64,000 nucleotides of DNA from contig JAPDOI010001433.1 of the NCBI GenBank assembly GCA_029168955.1, forward strand, positions 116,991 to 180,990, read 5' to 3'. Below the pieces are notes generated by a model. That model saw only the letters and a program-made list of their open reading frames with translations. It did no database searches and was not told the DNA's origin. This stretch comes from Aplectana chamaeleonis. Taxonomy: Eukaryota; Nematoda; Chromadorea; Rhabditida; Cosmocercidae. Positions within the stretch are counted from its first letter, which is position 1. The number at the start of each line of letters is the position of its first letter. The translations under genes were made by a program, and so were the position numbers. Of the stretch, positions 53,070 through 64,000 are shown one piece after another.

Positions 53070-54740
53070 TTACCCGGTCAATCTTTCATGGCTCTGAGAA
53101 TAACACTGAGATTTTGCGCCTCCACGGGTGGCAGGAGGTGCGTTAAGCAAAGCTGCCGGATCAACACGCGAACAGTTGTAGTGGTTAGCTAGGCATGGTT
53201 TCTCACTCTGAGAATAATTATGAATGGCCTGTCCTTAGCTTTTCTTGTAAGAGCCCAACAATCGATACTAACTCCTTGTTTGAGTTGGCATCGACCTGGT
53301 TACAAGCAAATCAATTTATCTCAGGGGACAGAGATCGCGCTTTCTTTCTGTTGGTTTTCTGGGTGAAGAACCACTGTTACTTTGCAATACTTAATGGTAT
53401 ATCATGTGTTATCCAAAATGACCACAGTTTTAGATTAAAGCGTGCCTCAAGCAAAAACATTCTGGGATTGAGGAGGGTTTCTGTGCCATCAGGTGGACCA
53501 AACGCAGCCGAGTGTATGGAATGTATGGATGTTTTTGTGGATTGCTTTCAGGGAAGATGAAAGTGCATTGGTCATCCTCTGCAGTGATCTTTCTGTCCCC
53601 TCACATATTACGTATCAGATTTCTTTTTCACAACTAGTGCCACTCATGGTATCTAATTTCAGTTGTTCTCGCTTGACGCTCTGTTCCTATTGGAAATAGT
53701 TTCTGCAAAATGCCTGCATAATCAGTATGCCGTTATCTACTATGTGATGCGGCTACAGCAAGAGATGCCACACTTTTGGAACGATTTTTTTTTTTCGTGA
53801 CAGAACGTGGAGTTGCTAATTGTAGCTTCGCAAACTGATGAAAGGCAGCATCAACTCTGGAGCGGGCACAATAATCTACTACATATTATGAGCGCATGAG
53901 TAATAGCATAGGCATGCCAATCGCTCTAAAAAGCTTCAGACGAAGAAAATGTATCCCTTTGATGGTGAACCATTGTTCGAGAAAAGTCAATAAATCGGCA
54001 ACGAAATTTGATGCTCCCGGGACAATAAATTTTCGGGCTTGAGCGGTCGTGACGTGTTGGCAAGGATGATGTATTCTACATCACGTCAACCTATAGTCGA
54101 CATACTACAGGAAAAAATCTGCGCTCAAAAGTGGTTCCAAAGTGCGTCCGTCAATGATGATGCGATGATCCGCGATTCTCTAACAATCTCTGGAGAAAAT
54201 TCTGCACCGGCAGCAGACCAACCCTGCCTTGAAGGCTCCTTTAATCGGGCATGCCTGCAGGGTAGGGTTTATCCAGAGTCTTTCCACCAGCTTATGCCAT
54301 TGCATCAACCCTGCAGTCGGTGTCTCAACCTGGTACGTGACGGCTCCGAAACCCGTTTTGGAATTACCTCGACCCTATCTCGACGGTATCTGACTCGGGC
54401 CGCGACGGTGCCTGAATTCATTATATACTTCCACCCTGATTTTCAGTCGAAACGCTCTACAGCGTCTCGAAGTTCGTTTTCCACTAGCATTATCGGATTC
54501 AGGGTGTTGAAAAACCTGTAAATCCTAACTTCCAGTATTTCACCTTTTCGAGAACTTTTTGATAACACTTTCACATTTTCGGGCGTTTTATAATGATACT
54601 TCCAATTTCTCAAAAATAGCGATTAAAAATCCTTTCCTGTTTCAACCCGGCCAACCTTTGCTGACAGTGATTGGGAGGAGTCATTGGTTGGTTTCTGAGT
54701 TACATGAGAAATAAAGACCGCTACGACAGTGATTCTGCTT
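53070..54740. other. No recognised gene
   Basis: Short plus-strand frames at 53195-53560 and 54039-54521 show no domain, conserved motif or splice context. No clear repeat borders. Confidence 0.35.
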
Positions 54741-54744
54741 GGGG

Positions 54745-55640
54745 ACGTCCATACGAAAGCTTCGTAGGAAGAGATGAACGGCGGATTTTGGAGACGCCTC
54801 CAATACAATGGTGCAAGCGTCAACCAGATTTGGGCTGAGCTGAGCATTCCTGTGTCCAAGTCCACTGTCTGGAGGGCGATGCGACGCAACGAAAACATTG
54901 TAGGAGAGGTGATGCAGTAAGTGCTCCTAATCTTACAAGTGCTCACAAACCGTATGTCTCCAATTCGTGCAGAAGGAACATGACAAACCGATTGGGAGTA
55001 AGGTGAGACTATTACATTAGATTGAAGATGAGAGCAGCATGCGCATCTCAGAAACTGATTTGACAGTTCAGGTGGTATTCTCAGACGAAGAAGCGTCAAC
55101 CTCGACGGATCTGATGGCGCCGAGATCCTACTGGCGTGACTCTGAGGTAGAAACCCGAATATTTCCAGCCGTCGCAACTTTGGCGGTGGGTCCTGATGGT
55201 GAGGGGGCACTCTGTCGTGCCAGCAAGCTTGACTTGGCTTTTGTATCCTGTTGCATGAACTCAGACGAATACCAAGGAGTGTTGCAGTCCCACCTTCTGC
55301 CATTTTTGAGACGTCGTGCAGACGGCAAATGTTGATTCTACTAACAGGATAATACCAGCGTGCACCGCAGTAGACTCAACTTGCACCTGGATCCAGCAAC
55401 ACAGTATTAATGTTTTTGACTGGCCAGCGTGTAACTCTGATCTGAAACCCCATGGAAAACCTCTGGGGAATCATCGTACGCAAGGTGTACGCAAACGGCA
55501 GGCAATTCAATCCAACTGAAGAGCTTGGGAAACCGCGATTCTCGAGGCATGGAACGATATCGACATCTCAGTCCTACGAAATCAAAACGGATAGCATGTT
55601 GATCTAGTGCAGTGCGAAGCGCGCACCAAGATTTGGGTTT
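54745..55640 (+). pseudogene. Tc1/mariner (Tc3-like) transposase pseudogene
   Basis: The plus strand shows a helix-turn-helix remnant (GASVNQIWAELSIPVSKSTV near 54810). VVFSDEEAS (first catalytic region, about 55075) and YWRD follow, then YQGVLQSHLLPFL. FQQDNTSVHRS-like sequence (about 55340) has the second catalytic Asp. VFDWPACNSDLKP precedes an NLWGIIVRKVYANGRQFNPT-type end, the form typical of Tc3-like transposases. Several stops and frame changes break it. Terminal repeats were not located. Confidence 0.75.
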
Positions 55641-55879
55641 GATCTCTTCCCGCGCAGATGTTCTACAACGACATCACCTATTCAGACTGTCACCAGAGGT
55701 ATGGATCTGTACACCATTCGACGCGCTGTAAGCACCCTACATATGTGTGCAAATTCTTCAATCTAACTGGTCCCCGCTCTTCAAAGTTATGACCTCCTCA
55801 AAGTACGCAAAACGTTCCCTGAAGCGTCGGTGGCTGACTATGCGAGACCGAAGCAGGAGTACGCACGATCATCGTGGAC

Positions 55880-56545
55880 GGGTGCAGGACCCCAATAGTG
55901 GTGTGCGGTGACGTCGTAGAATGTGCAGGACCTCAGTAGGAGGTGCAGGACCCCAGCAGAGGTGTGCAGAGACCACTATCGGACGTGTGCAGGACCTTCT
56001 GTACGAGTGTGCAGGACATCATGGAACGTGTGCAGGATCCCAGTAGGGTTGTGCAGGACGCTCGTAGATTGTGTGCAGGACCTCAGTAGAAGTGTGCAGG
56101 ACATCGTGGAACGTGAGCAGGACCTCTGGCAGAGGTGTGCAGGACATCGCGGAACGTGTGCAGGACCTGAGCAGAGGTGTGCAGTGACGTCGTAGAATGT
56201 GTGCAGGACATCATGGAACCTGTGCATGATCTCAGTAGTGGTGTGCAGAAAGTCATGGAGCGTGTGCAGGATCTCAGTAGGAGTTTGCAGGACATCATGC
56301 GGAACGAGTGCAGGACCCCAATACAGGTGGGTACAGGATCGTCGCGCTATATGTGCAGGACCTCAGTAGGAGTGTGTGCAGGACATCAAGTGGGACGAGC
56401 AGGGTAGCAGTATGGGTGTGCAGTATTATCATGGAACGTGTGCAGGATCCCAGTAGGGGTGTGCAGGACGTCATAGAACGTGGATAGGGTCCCAGTAGGT
56501 GTGCAGGACATCGGCGGAACGTGCAGCACCTCAGTTTAATGGCAC
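55880..56545. repeat. 21/42-bp minisatellite (GTGCAGGAC type)
   Basis: Monomers of about 21 bp alternate between GTGCAGGACCCCAGTAGGGGT and GTGCAGGACATCATGGAACGT types, with occasional GTCGTAGAATGT variants. The second type resembles the hairpin loop of the 1-2 kb satellite (GGGACATCATGAGAAGTGC). ORFs across it are by-products. Confidence 0.93.
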
Positions 56546-56647
56546 AGAACACCGTATACAAGTCATGCCTTCGAATCAGACATATGGGCTGGCGCAGACG
56601 AGCCTCATCATCAAGAACCGGTGCAAGTTTAAGGAGCGACTGACCCT

Positions 56648-56860
56648 GATCTAATCCTAGACGGGTGGGGCCACTCAAGGTTTGAACACAGAATATGATG
56701 AAAAGTGTTTGATAAAAGATGCCTGATACTGTTATCAGTTATTGTTTTTATAAGAGCTCTATGGAAATACTTCGACTATTAGCCTTACCAATTGGGTGTA
56801 ATTCAATTCTGTCTTGAATGGTGAGAGGGCCTCCCTGTCTAGGATATAGTTTCTAACACT
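56648..56860. repeat. Conserved flank of the minisatellite-bearing element
   Basis: AATCCTAGACGGGTGGGGCC starts a segment with 'TTTGATAAAAGATGCCTGAT' and 'TTATTGTTTTTATAAGAGCTC', matching 5357-5490. It ends in 'CTGTCTTGAATGGTGAGAGG' and CTGTCTAGGATATAG, the mirror border also seen near 6345 and 8225. Confidence 0.8.
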
Positions 56861-57109
56861 GTACAACCCGGGCATTTTAAAACTCATTTCTTCACTTTCT
56901 CAAGTTTTAAATTCAAAAAGTATAAGTTTCTGTATTTTATCTGTAGGGAAGCCGCAGCTGCAACTATTACCTTGCAGTCTTAGCAGCGGAGCGGTTGTTT
57001 CTTCATTCCTACCACTATGTTTTCGAAAATAAACTTGACTTTTAGAGTTTGAATGATATTGTAGACGGAAATCTTTGTAAAAAGTTGCGAAATTTCTGAA
57101 AGTTGGGGT

Positions 57110-57900
57110 TCGCAGAAAAGGTCAAGGATTTGGTATTGCTTTTGAATGTCGTTTAACGGTTTTATTGGATTTATCTCAACTTGATTTTTCACATGTACTG
57201 AAACCTCGTCGAATTGATTTGGCTGTGATGGTACTATATGCAGATAAAGATAATCATCAAACGTAGTGAAATTGTTGTAAACGGATTTGGCAGGAGCTCT
57301 CTGAATTATCACAGCCAAATCACGCGTCAGAAGTTGCCTTTCCTGGAGCGTATATTGAATCAAATGAGAACACAAAGACATAGCGTCAGTAGCTAGAAAA
57401 AGGCGTTACATTTCGTTTCACACAATGTGAATCCTTGAAAGCGTTATAGACACGAAGACATAGCGTCAGTAGCTAATAAAATGCGTTACATTTCGTTTTC
57501 ATGATTTTTATCTAATCGGTGAGGGAAGGCCCAGGAACACTAGTGGGGGCCAGCACTGAAAAGCGCAGAACAATATCTGAAAAACCTTATTTCTACTCCA
57601 CAAGGCCAAATTTCGTCTAGCATTGCCAATTGATTAACAGCTTTTTCTTTTTGTCTTCATTCGCTCGCCTGAGGACCCTCCTGACGCGTGACGGTCGTGA
57701 TAATTCATAGAGCTCCCGCGAAACTGGTCGGCAACATTTTCACCACATTTAATGATTATGTTTCCTGCATACAGTACCATCACAGCCACAGCCAAATCAA
57801 TCTGACAATTTCAGTACATTTGAAAAATCAAGTTGAGAGCCAAATCCAACAAACAATGTCACGACATATAAGAGCAATGCCAAATCCTTGGACTTTTTCT
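57110..57900. repeat. Foldback element with coding-like arms, ~220 bp
   Basis: Minus-strand 57330-57110 and plus-strand 57680-57900 are inverted copies at roughly 75% identity, both starting CCTGACGCGTGA. Both arms read through in the same frame (ND/QRAPAKxVxNxFTTFxDY; VHxKNQVE), which hints at a former coding sequence in the element. Between them, a 45-bp direct repeat (GACATAGCGTCAGTAGCTA) occurs at 57379 and 57458. Confidence 0.75.
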
Positions 57901-57959
57901 AGTGGAGCCCAACCCTTCGAACGCTTTTGAATTGGCCACAAAACGAGGAGCTAATATAG

Positions 57960-58600
57960 GCTATTAAATAGTGGGAAGTTGTTTCAGAAATCAAGCTTTT
58001 CGGATACAAATTGTTTCTCACAAGACTGAGTGGCCAAGTACCTATAATGAATGAAGTTGTTTAAACGATAGAAAATAAAAAAAATGTTACAAAAAAAGTT
58101 CTTAGAAAGATAAAACCCTGGAAACATTTACGGATGTATAAAAGCCAACAACCTGAGTTCACTCGTGATAGCAGAAAAGGCCCATGACAGCGATGAAGAG
58201 CGATATACTCCAGAATTTTAGGTGAAAGTATATAATGGAACGCACCTGGGTAGGAGAATTCCAGCTATCTATACATATAGATATGCAGTTGTACACACTA
58301 TAGTAGTTTGAACGTTCCCTGTGGATACTCAAAGGTCTGCTAATTCAGTGGCAAGGTCAGGAGCTAATTGAACAAAGCCAATCAGGACTTGTAGATCTGA
58401 CCAAGCTCTAGATGTCTCGCCAAGGTTAGTGTTAGTTTGCAGGATAGCAGAAAGATAGGTATGATCATAATTTCCCAGGTTTTGTAAGTGAAGACTATCA
58501 TGCTTTTAAAGCTAAGAATTTGTAGGTTTTTCTTCCAGCTTTGAGGGAGACTTTACATACACATAGAACTTCACATACGTATTAGTATAATTTATTTGAG
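57960..58600. other. No recognised gene
   Basis: AT-rich. No supported coding frame or clear repeat. Confidence 0.4.
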
Positions 58601-59190
58601 TTAGCTCTAACCAACTCTTTGGCCAGAGCAGAGAGAAAATAGCGTGCCAGGCCAGAAAAACGCTCCCGACTTTATGTCCCACTATAGCTGGTGCTATTTG
58701 CATCCAGATCCTCTTGCACCCCCCCCGCACCTCAACACTCCCCACCCCTGGGAACACCAATTCCTGGTCGATACGTATGTTTAAATGATGGAGTGAGGTT
58801 GAGAAATACCGATGCATCCCAACAGATATGACGATGATTACGTGGCTACCAGGATTGCACCTGTTCAGAGAAACAGGTGAAGGCGAGATGGCAAGTCACG
58901 GAGGTAGCAGCAAGGTTAATGAAGATACGCAATGTTTTATCTTTTCGACCTGCCCACCCGGTGATTTTCTCATCCACGTATTGCATGGATATCGACCGCG
59001 TTTATTACACCTATGATTTTCAACTTCCACTCCATCATTTTAAAGCCATACGTATCGACCAAAAAGCTGGGGGATGGGGTGGTGGGGTGTATTACACCGA
59101 GCGATTTTTGCATCCCATTTCCAAATGATCAGGTATCGACCTGGCTGAGGCGTCGGCTCATCCAACCAAGACCGGGCCAAAAAGAGCGGC
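58600..59190. repeat. Foldback element
   Basis: TGGTCGATACGTATG with AAATGATGGAGTG (58772-58800) pairs with CACTCCATCATTT and CATACGTATCGACCA (59027-59061). Outer CTTTGGCCAGAGCAG and GGGCCAAAAAGAGCGGC blocks extend the palindrome. The C-run at 58718 pairs with the GGGGTGGTGGGGTG run near 59081. Confidence 0.75.
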
Positions 59191-59199
59191 AGAGAAACT

Positions 59200-60920
59200 T
59201 AAATCATTCAGAATAGATATCAGCTCATCAATATCAGCTTACAAAAAACAACCAATATTTCATTTATTGAGAAAAGGAGCATGAGGTTGGTCGATCAGTG
59301 AATCACCGTGTGCAGAATGACGGTAGGTTGTCTTTATCGCGAAAGGTATCACCACATTCTTATCATATCATGAATATGCGATATGGCCGCTCGAATGCAA
59401 ACTACCAATCACTAGCAATTTCGGACTCGCCTGAATGTGAGCTGTGCCTGAAATATTCTGGCTTGTTTTATCACCCACTCAATCGAATTTTGACTGAGTA
59501 ATTGAAGCTCCACCGTAGAGACTGGTGTTATTAACCTTCTTTTTGCGACGTTTCTGGTCGTAAACATCGCCCACATGACTCTACATATTGACCGCGCCAA
59601 CATTAGCTTCACACTGGGTGTTTTTGAAACCTCCATCGTCCATGTGTTTCATACCTATCGACCGGCCAGTTTTTTCAAAAACAACTTTGACAGATAAGAA
59701 CTTAATGGCCACCCGGCCGGGAACAGCCAGCTCTGAACGCGGTCGCGTTGCGGTAACGCGAAATCGCAGTAGAGCGCGTCATTGGCGGTTACGTAAATCG
59801 CTGAATTAAGCATGTGTGAGGTTTGCTTTTTGACACTTCACTACATGCTTCTATTAAACAAATACAAATATTTCTGTAATGAATGTGCTTCAGGAAGTTG
59901 TACAAAATAACTGGCTGCATAATATGTGTGGTAGGGGCTACTTCACAAAGTGGAGAAGCCGTATTTCGTTTTGTCGGTCCCAGACGCGGGAAAAACTTGC
60001 ACGCAGGTATTAATTCAAACTGTTCAATCACGGGACATTTTTTGCTCCTCAAATCCATCCACATCGCATGTGTAAAGAGGGAAAGTGAGTTAAGCGTTTC
60101 CACATACATTCTTCTGCGAAATAATTAAAAGTGTTCTGATGATGGTACACAAATGATTTTGAGCTCTTAGGAAGACAAAAGTTAGCGTTGTATTTGCAAT
60201 TTTATGGACAGGTTTCGGAGGAATGTCTCTTATTCGGACGCTTTATTACAACGCGAATCTGTCCACATTACTCGGGTGACGTTCTGCAGTTGTACATGGT
60301 TAATCCTAATAGCGAGATCATTTCTTGCGGGTGAGATGCACCCATAGTTTATTTTTTAGCTTAAGATGTTCAAGAGATGCATATTATCGGTAGATGTAAT
60401 ATCTTAAAAGGAAAGGTGCTGCTGGGTAGATGATTCTGAAAAGCCCATTCCAGTGAACGAAAAAGCATGGACTATGTTGATATTTGGAAACAAACCTTTG
60501 GCACATCCAAGATAACCTCCCAGCGAATTGTCGATCTGCACTGCTCAGATTCTCTACGTTTTGGGCTTCATTCAGTCTCGGCACAGAAGAGAGCCAATGG
60601 CCTGAGAGCAGCTTTAGTAATTTGGCTTCCAAGATATCTAGTAGCTTCCGCAGCTAACTTCTGGTATATTTTCACACTCACACCATCATAGTCATACACC
60701 TGGATACTTCCAATCCTAAGGCAAGAAAACAATTACAACAACACAACCAAGCCTGCTTTGGATGGGAATAAATACTATTTGGAGCACCCACATTGCTGAG
60801 TCATGTTCAACACGCCTTGCCCTAATGAAATGTGTTCTAAATGGCAACCCGCGTCCTTTTTCGACGAAAAGAAGAAAGCCAGACACTGATAACGCAGACA
60901 AATGATAGTTTCCAAAATTG
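59200..60920. other. No recognised gene
   Basis: Several 60-100 codon frames but none with a domain, splice context or matching repeat. Confidence 0.35.
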
Positions 60921-60925
60921 CCACA

Positions 60926-61384
60926 TCAGTCCTTCTGTGGCTGCAACTCGCTTGTAGAAATCTTTCGATGGGGATAGCGCGCTCCATCAGTGAATTGGGC
61001 GCGACTCCCGCGACGCACATGTCTGGTTTGGCTGTTACGTATGAGGCTACAAGTTCTTATTTCTGACAGGGCCTTAGTGCCCATCTCTTGGATCCCTGCG
61101 GCCTCTCTTAAGCCTCTCTCCACTGTATTCGAGATGGCTTTGCGCAAAATGGTACGATCGTTCCCCAAACTGCACTGGTCAAGTGCCGGTGCGCATGATG
61201 CCCGGAGAAGGTGCTGCTTGGTTATGAGAGTTCGGTGCAGCGCAATGCTCTGGCGTTCATCTAGTCGAACTCGTAGTATTTTGTTAATAGAATAATCGCC
61301 ACCATTTTGCACAAAACATTCCAGATAAGCAGGGATATGGAAAAGAAGAGTGGCGATCGGAATCCAGAGATGGGCTCCGGCCAT
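60926..61384 (-). CDS. Hypothetical protein with signal-like N-terminus
   Basis: A 152-codon frame from ATG 61384 to TGA 60926-60928. The chosen Met gives MAGAHLWIPIATLLFHIPAYLEC, which looks like a signal peptide; the open frame itself extends 36 codons further upstream. The rest is mixed charged/polar, with DQCSLGNDRTILRKAISNTV and a basic, polar C-terminus. No domain was recognised. The plus strand also has a shorter open frame, so a chance ORF remains possible. There are no clear introns or nearby signals. Confidence 0.35.
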   Translation of the reverse strand: MAGAHLWIPIATLLFHIPAYLECFVQNGGDYSINKILRVRLDERQSIALHRTLITKQHLLRASCAPALDQCSLGNDRTILRKAISNTVERGLREAAGIQEMGTKALSEIRTCSLIRNSQTRHVRRGSRAQFTDGARYPHRKISTSELQPQKD

Positions 61385-61499
61385 GCGAATAACAAGAGAG
61401 GAAATGGAGGCGTTGAGACTATTTCCACCACGAGGCATTAGGCATTGATAACCGGCTTTTGACCCACTTTCACAAAACGGCCTCCCTGCCAATTATTTG

Positions 61500-62080
61500 T
61501 CAGTCTTAACTCGTATTGAGAATCGGTCAATCAACACCAGCAATCGTTTGTAGGAAAAAAGATCCAACCTGACCGAAGGCTATCATTCTAATACCGTTTG
61601 AACTCTCATTATCTGTTTCCGATAACCTTGTGGTTGTGCTCGAACCGCGTTCTACACTGTAATGATTTACAGCCTGACGACGGGTCTACCACCGTAAACG
61701 CGCCAACAAAGGAGGTTATTAACAGCGATGTTTTTTCTTCTATCAACCATGAAAGCTCTTGCTTTGGAATTTATTGGCAACGTTTTGCATTAAGCCCTTC
61801 AGGCCAACTGAAAAACGAAGCAAATTGACTATTAGACAACAAATGCAAGAACGAATAATGACCAATCCCGGTCCTCTTTGGCAGGGTCACAACCTGCAAG
61901 GCAGATGTGCGCTATAATCTGCAAATGAAAGGTCAGGAATGATGTGGGATGGATGTCGACGCATCATGCTAACCTACCGAGTTGCAGGAAGGTAGAGGGA
62001 AATGAGATGAGATGGAGGGGTTGGAGGATGTTGATCGGGCACCCAGCGAAGCGCTTCTTAACAATATCCTCATAATGTTA
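61500..62080. other. No recognised gene
   Basis: No supported coding frame or repeat border. Confidence 0.35.
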
Positions 62081-62279
62081 TCAGCCCATTGCAGTTTTGG
62101 CTTCTTCCTTTATAGCTAATTTGCGGTGACCTCTTCTTGATTTCCCCCCAAAGCCTCCTTGACCTTGCGTTCCACCGGGTCTGATAGGTCTCCAGGAGAA
62201 TGGTAATGAGGAGTGAAATGGGGCTTGTTCCATTGCATGCCGGAAGAGTCTGGTGACGAGAGAGTGAGTTGTTTCTGAA

Positions 62280-62900
62280 AGTTTAGGTTTTGGCAAAAGT
62301 GAAGATTTACATGGCCATCAGGAATATATTTATTTAAAAAGGGAAAGAAAGAAAAATGAAAAAAGGTTTTGAAATATTCCTGAGAACGATTTGGCGTAGA
62401 ATACCGTTTTTCGGGAACAGTGAAACAGCCAAGCGCGATTTGGCAGTCGAGCTTCAACCTGTTATTGATAAGAGTTGTGCAAAACGAGATTATTGCCTAT
62501 TCTGCGCTTATCCGTAGAAATATATCAAAGCGAAATTACGCGTGAAACAATATCCAAACTTTTTCGGGAGCCGTAATGCGGCGGTCTTCACGTAACAGGT
62601 GAAGCAAAATCAACACGCGTGACTGCTCGATATTTTCTACGGATAAGCACAGACATGGCGATCTCTCGTTTGTGGTGCACAACTCTAACCGTTAGCTGGT
62701 CTAAACTCGACTGCCAAACCATACTTTCTAACTATTTCACTGCATTTCCTGAAAAACAAATTATTCTACGCCAAATCGTTCTCATGAATATTTCAAAACC
62801 TTTTTTTCTATTTTTCTTTATTTTCCCTTTTTAACTGAGTATATTTCTATAGCCATGCCAAGTCTTCACTTTTGCCAGGAACCTAAACTTTCAGGAATTT
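62280..62900. mobile_element. Palindromic element, ~250-bp arms
   Basis: Arms at about 62280-62520 and 62630-62900 share, in opposite orientation, TTTTGGCAAAAGTGAAGA, TTTTGAAATATTCCTGAGAACG, ATTTGGCGTAGAAT and GCTTATCCGTAGAAA. The spacer is about 110 bp. Confidence 0.8.
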
Positions 62901-62989
62901 CAATGATTTTTCCTAAAGGTTTCCTTTTCTAATATAAGATTTATGCCCAGGTGGTGTTAGATGAAAGTAAACCCACCAAGTCCCCGCCC

Positions 62990-63180
62990 CTCCCCTTCTA
63001 TGACGCACTGCGCACTGTCAACCGATGTCCTGCACACCTCTCTGATGTCCCGCACACTTTATGAGACGTCCCGCACACTCCCACCAATGTCCTGGTGCAG
63101 ATTCTATACATCTTGGTCACTTCCACCGATGTCTCGCACACTTTATTGGCAGCTGCGTACGCCCATATTTGGGAATACAA
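62990..63180. repeat. Degenerate minisatellite edge
   Basis: Loose copies of GATGTCCCGCACACT and CCGATGTCCTGCACAC, the complement of the GTGCAGGACATC monomer at 55.9-56.5 kb. The array is then interrupted by about 300 bp of other sequence. Confidence 0.7.
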
Positions 63181-63479
63181 GCACGCTCATGCCGACTATT
63201 CTTCCGCAGGGCTACCAGCCCTCTCCTTCAAAATCCCTGAGTGTCAGCTTACTGCTGGAGCAACATCGTAATAGTCAACAAACGTGTTTGCACAATTTCG
63301 ACCTCCCCAGCCACTTCCCGCGGCTTCTCGAAGAGAACGGTGTGTGAATGAATGCATACCGCTCCATTCCCTTGCAGCACCCGCATGTTATGAGCGTGCG
63401 TTATCGTTCCCTATCATGTTTTGCTCAAGAATGTCATGATACGGCAGCCCTGCGGAAAACATCGATCGGCATAGGCGTG

Positions 63480-64000
63480 CTTCCATTTGGGTCCCGCACA
63501 CTTTCTACGGCGTTCGGCATGAACCTTCACTTGTATCAATGGACACTTAATGGCGTCCGGCGCACTCTCATTTGGGTCCCGTACACTTTCTACTATAGTC
63601 CGGCGCACTCCCACCGGGTCCTGCATCGCTTTCTACGGCGTGTGGCGCACTCTCATTTGGGTCCCGCATACCTTTCTACGGCGTCCGGGCGCACTCCTAC
63701 TTGGAGTCCCGCACCACTTTCTACGGCGTCCGGCGCACTCCCTTTTGGGTCCCGCACGCTTTCTACGGCGTTCTGCGCACGCCCATTTGGGTCCCGCACA
63801 TTTCTACGGCGTCTGGCGCACTCCCACCTGAGTCCCAAACACTTTCTACGGCGTCCGGCGCACTACCTTTGGGTCCCGGCACGCTTTCTACGGCGTTCAG
63901 AAGCACCAGCCATTTGGGTCCTGCACACTTTCTTACGTTGGCGTCCGGCGCACTCCCACTTGAGTCCTGCACACTTTCTACGGCGTCCGGCGCACTCCAC
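63480..64000. repeat. 42-bp minisatellite, continuing past the window
   Basis: The unit contains TTTCTACGGCGTCCGGCGCA, CTCCCATTTGGGTCCCGCAC and close variants. Its reverse complement (GGGACCCAAGTGGGAGTGCG...) aligns with the 42-mer of the 4.4-5.3 kb array. About 12 units are visible and the array runs off the end. Confidence 0.93.

Noticed and set aside
55880..56545. CRISPR-like array of short repeats
   Set aside because: Units are contiguous 21-mers without unique spacers, in a eukaryotic repeat landscape; a minisatellite explains it.

Overview
The window reads as repeat-choked nuclear DNA of a nematode, most likely a strongylid (hookworm-like) parasite. Supporting signs are spliced genes with 50-70 bp introns and TTTCAG-type acceptors, a Penelope-like element, an RTE-type LINE, a BEL/Pao LTR retrotransposon, mariner and Tc3-like transposons, and many short palindromic elements. 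The taxon is an inference; no rRNA or other marker gene is present.

Host genes are few. (1) 15280-15735 (+) is a compact three-exon gene for a secreted histidine-rich protein of 109 residues, with TATA-like and AATAAA signals. (2) A long minus-strand gene runs from at least 41030 down to 19514. I rebuilt 13 exons (about 650 codons) from splice sites, phases and motifs. It has the DUF1399 (GRDP, glycine-rich-domain protein) signature 'YDFDIVWHTHQ...HPLNYLRD...HDDT' and ends in a Gly/Cys-rich tail. Its introns hold most of the mobile elements between 20 and 41 kb; its 5' exons were not found. (3) 16909-17193 (-) may be the first exon of another gene. (4) 60926-61384 (-) is an unassigned 152-residue ORF with a signal-like start.

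Layout: 1-2120, a 248-bp satellite with a palindromic core; 2.1-9 kb, inverted repeats, an 84-bp minisatellite and duplicated non-coding repeats; 3.7-4.0 and 9.0-9.95 kb, two parts of an AT-rich reverse transcriptase; 10.8-12.2 kb, a degenerate retrotransposon gag; 12.8-14.5 kb, head-to-head LINE 3' ends; 15.2-15.8 kb, the His-rich gene; 19.5-41 kb, the GRDP gene with intronic MITEs, a head-to-head Penelope pair (27.0-29.7 kb), an RTE LINE (31.2-34.4 kb) and a mariner (37.0-38.1 kb); 41967-49946, a nearly complete BEL/Pao element with 99%-identical LTRs and a 5-bp target duplication; 50-64 kb, inverted repeats, a dead Tc3-like transposon and two more minisatellites.

The most unusual theme is one dispersed element family. 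Minisatellite cores built on 21/42-bp units (4.4-5.3, 55.9-56.5 and 63.0-64.0 kb, and the hairpin loop of the 1-2 kb satellite) are bordered by the same conserved flank, which starts at a CTATCCTAGAC-type inverted repeat. Only the core appears to change between copies.
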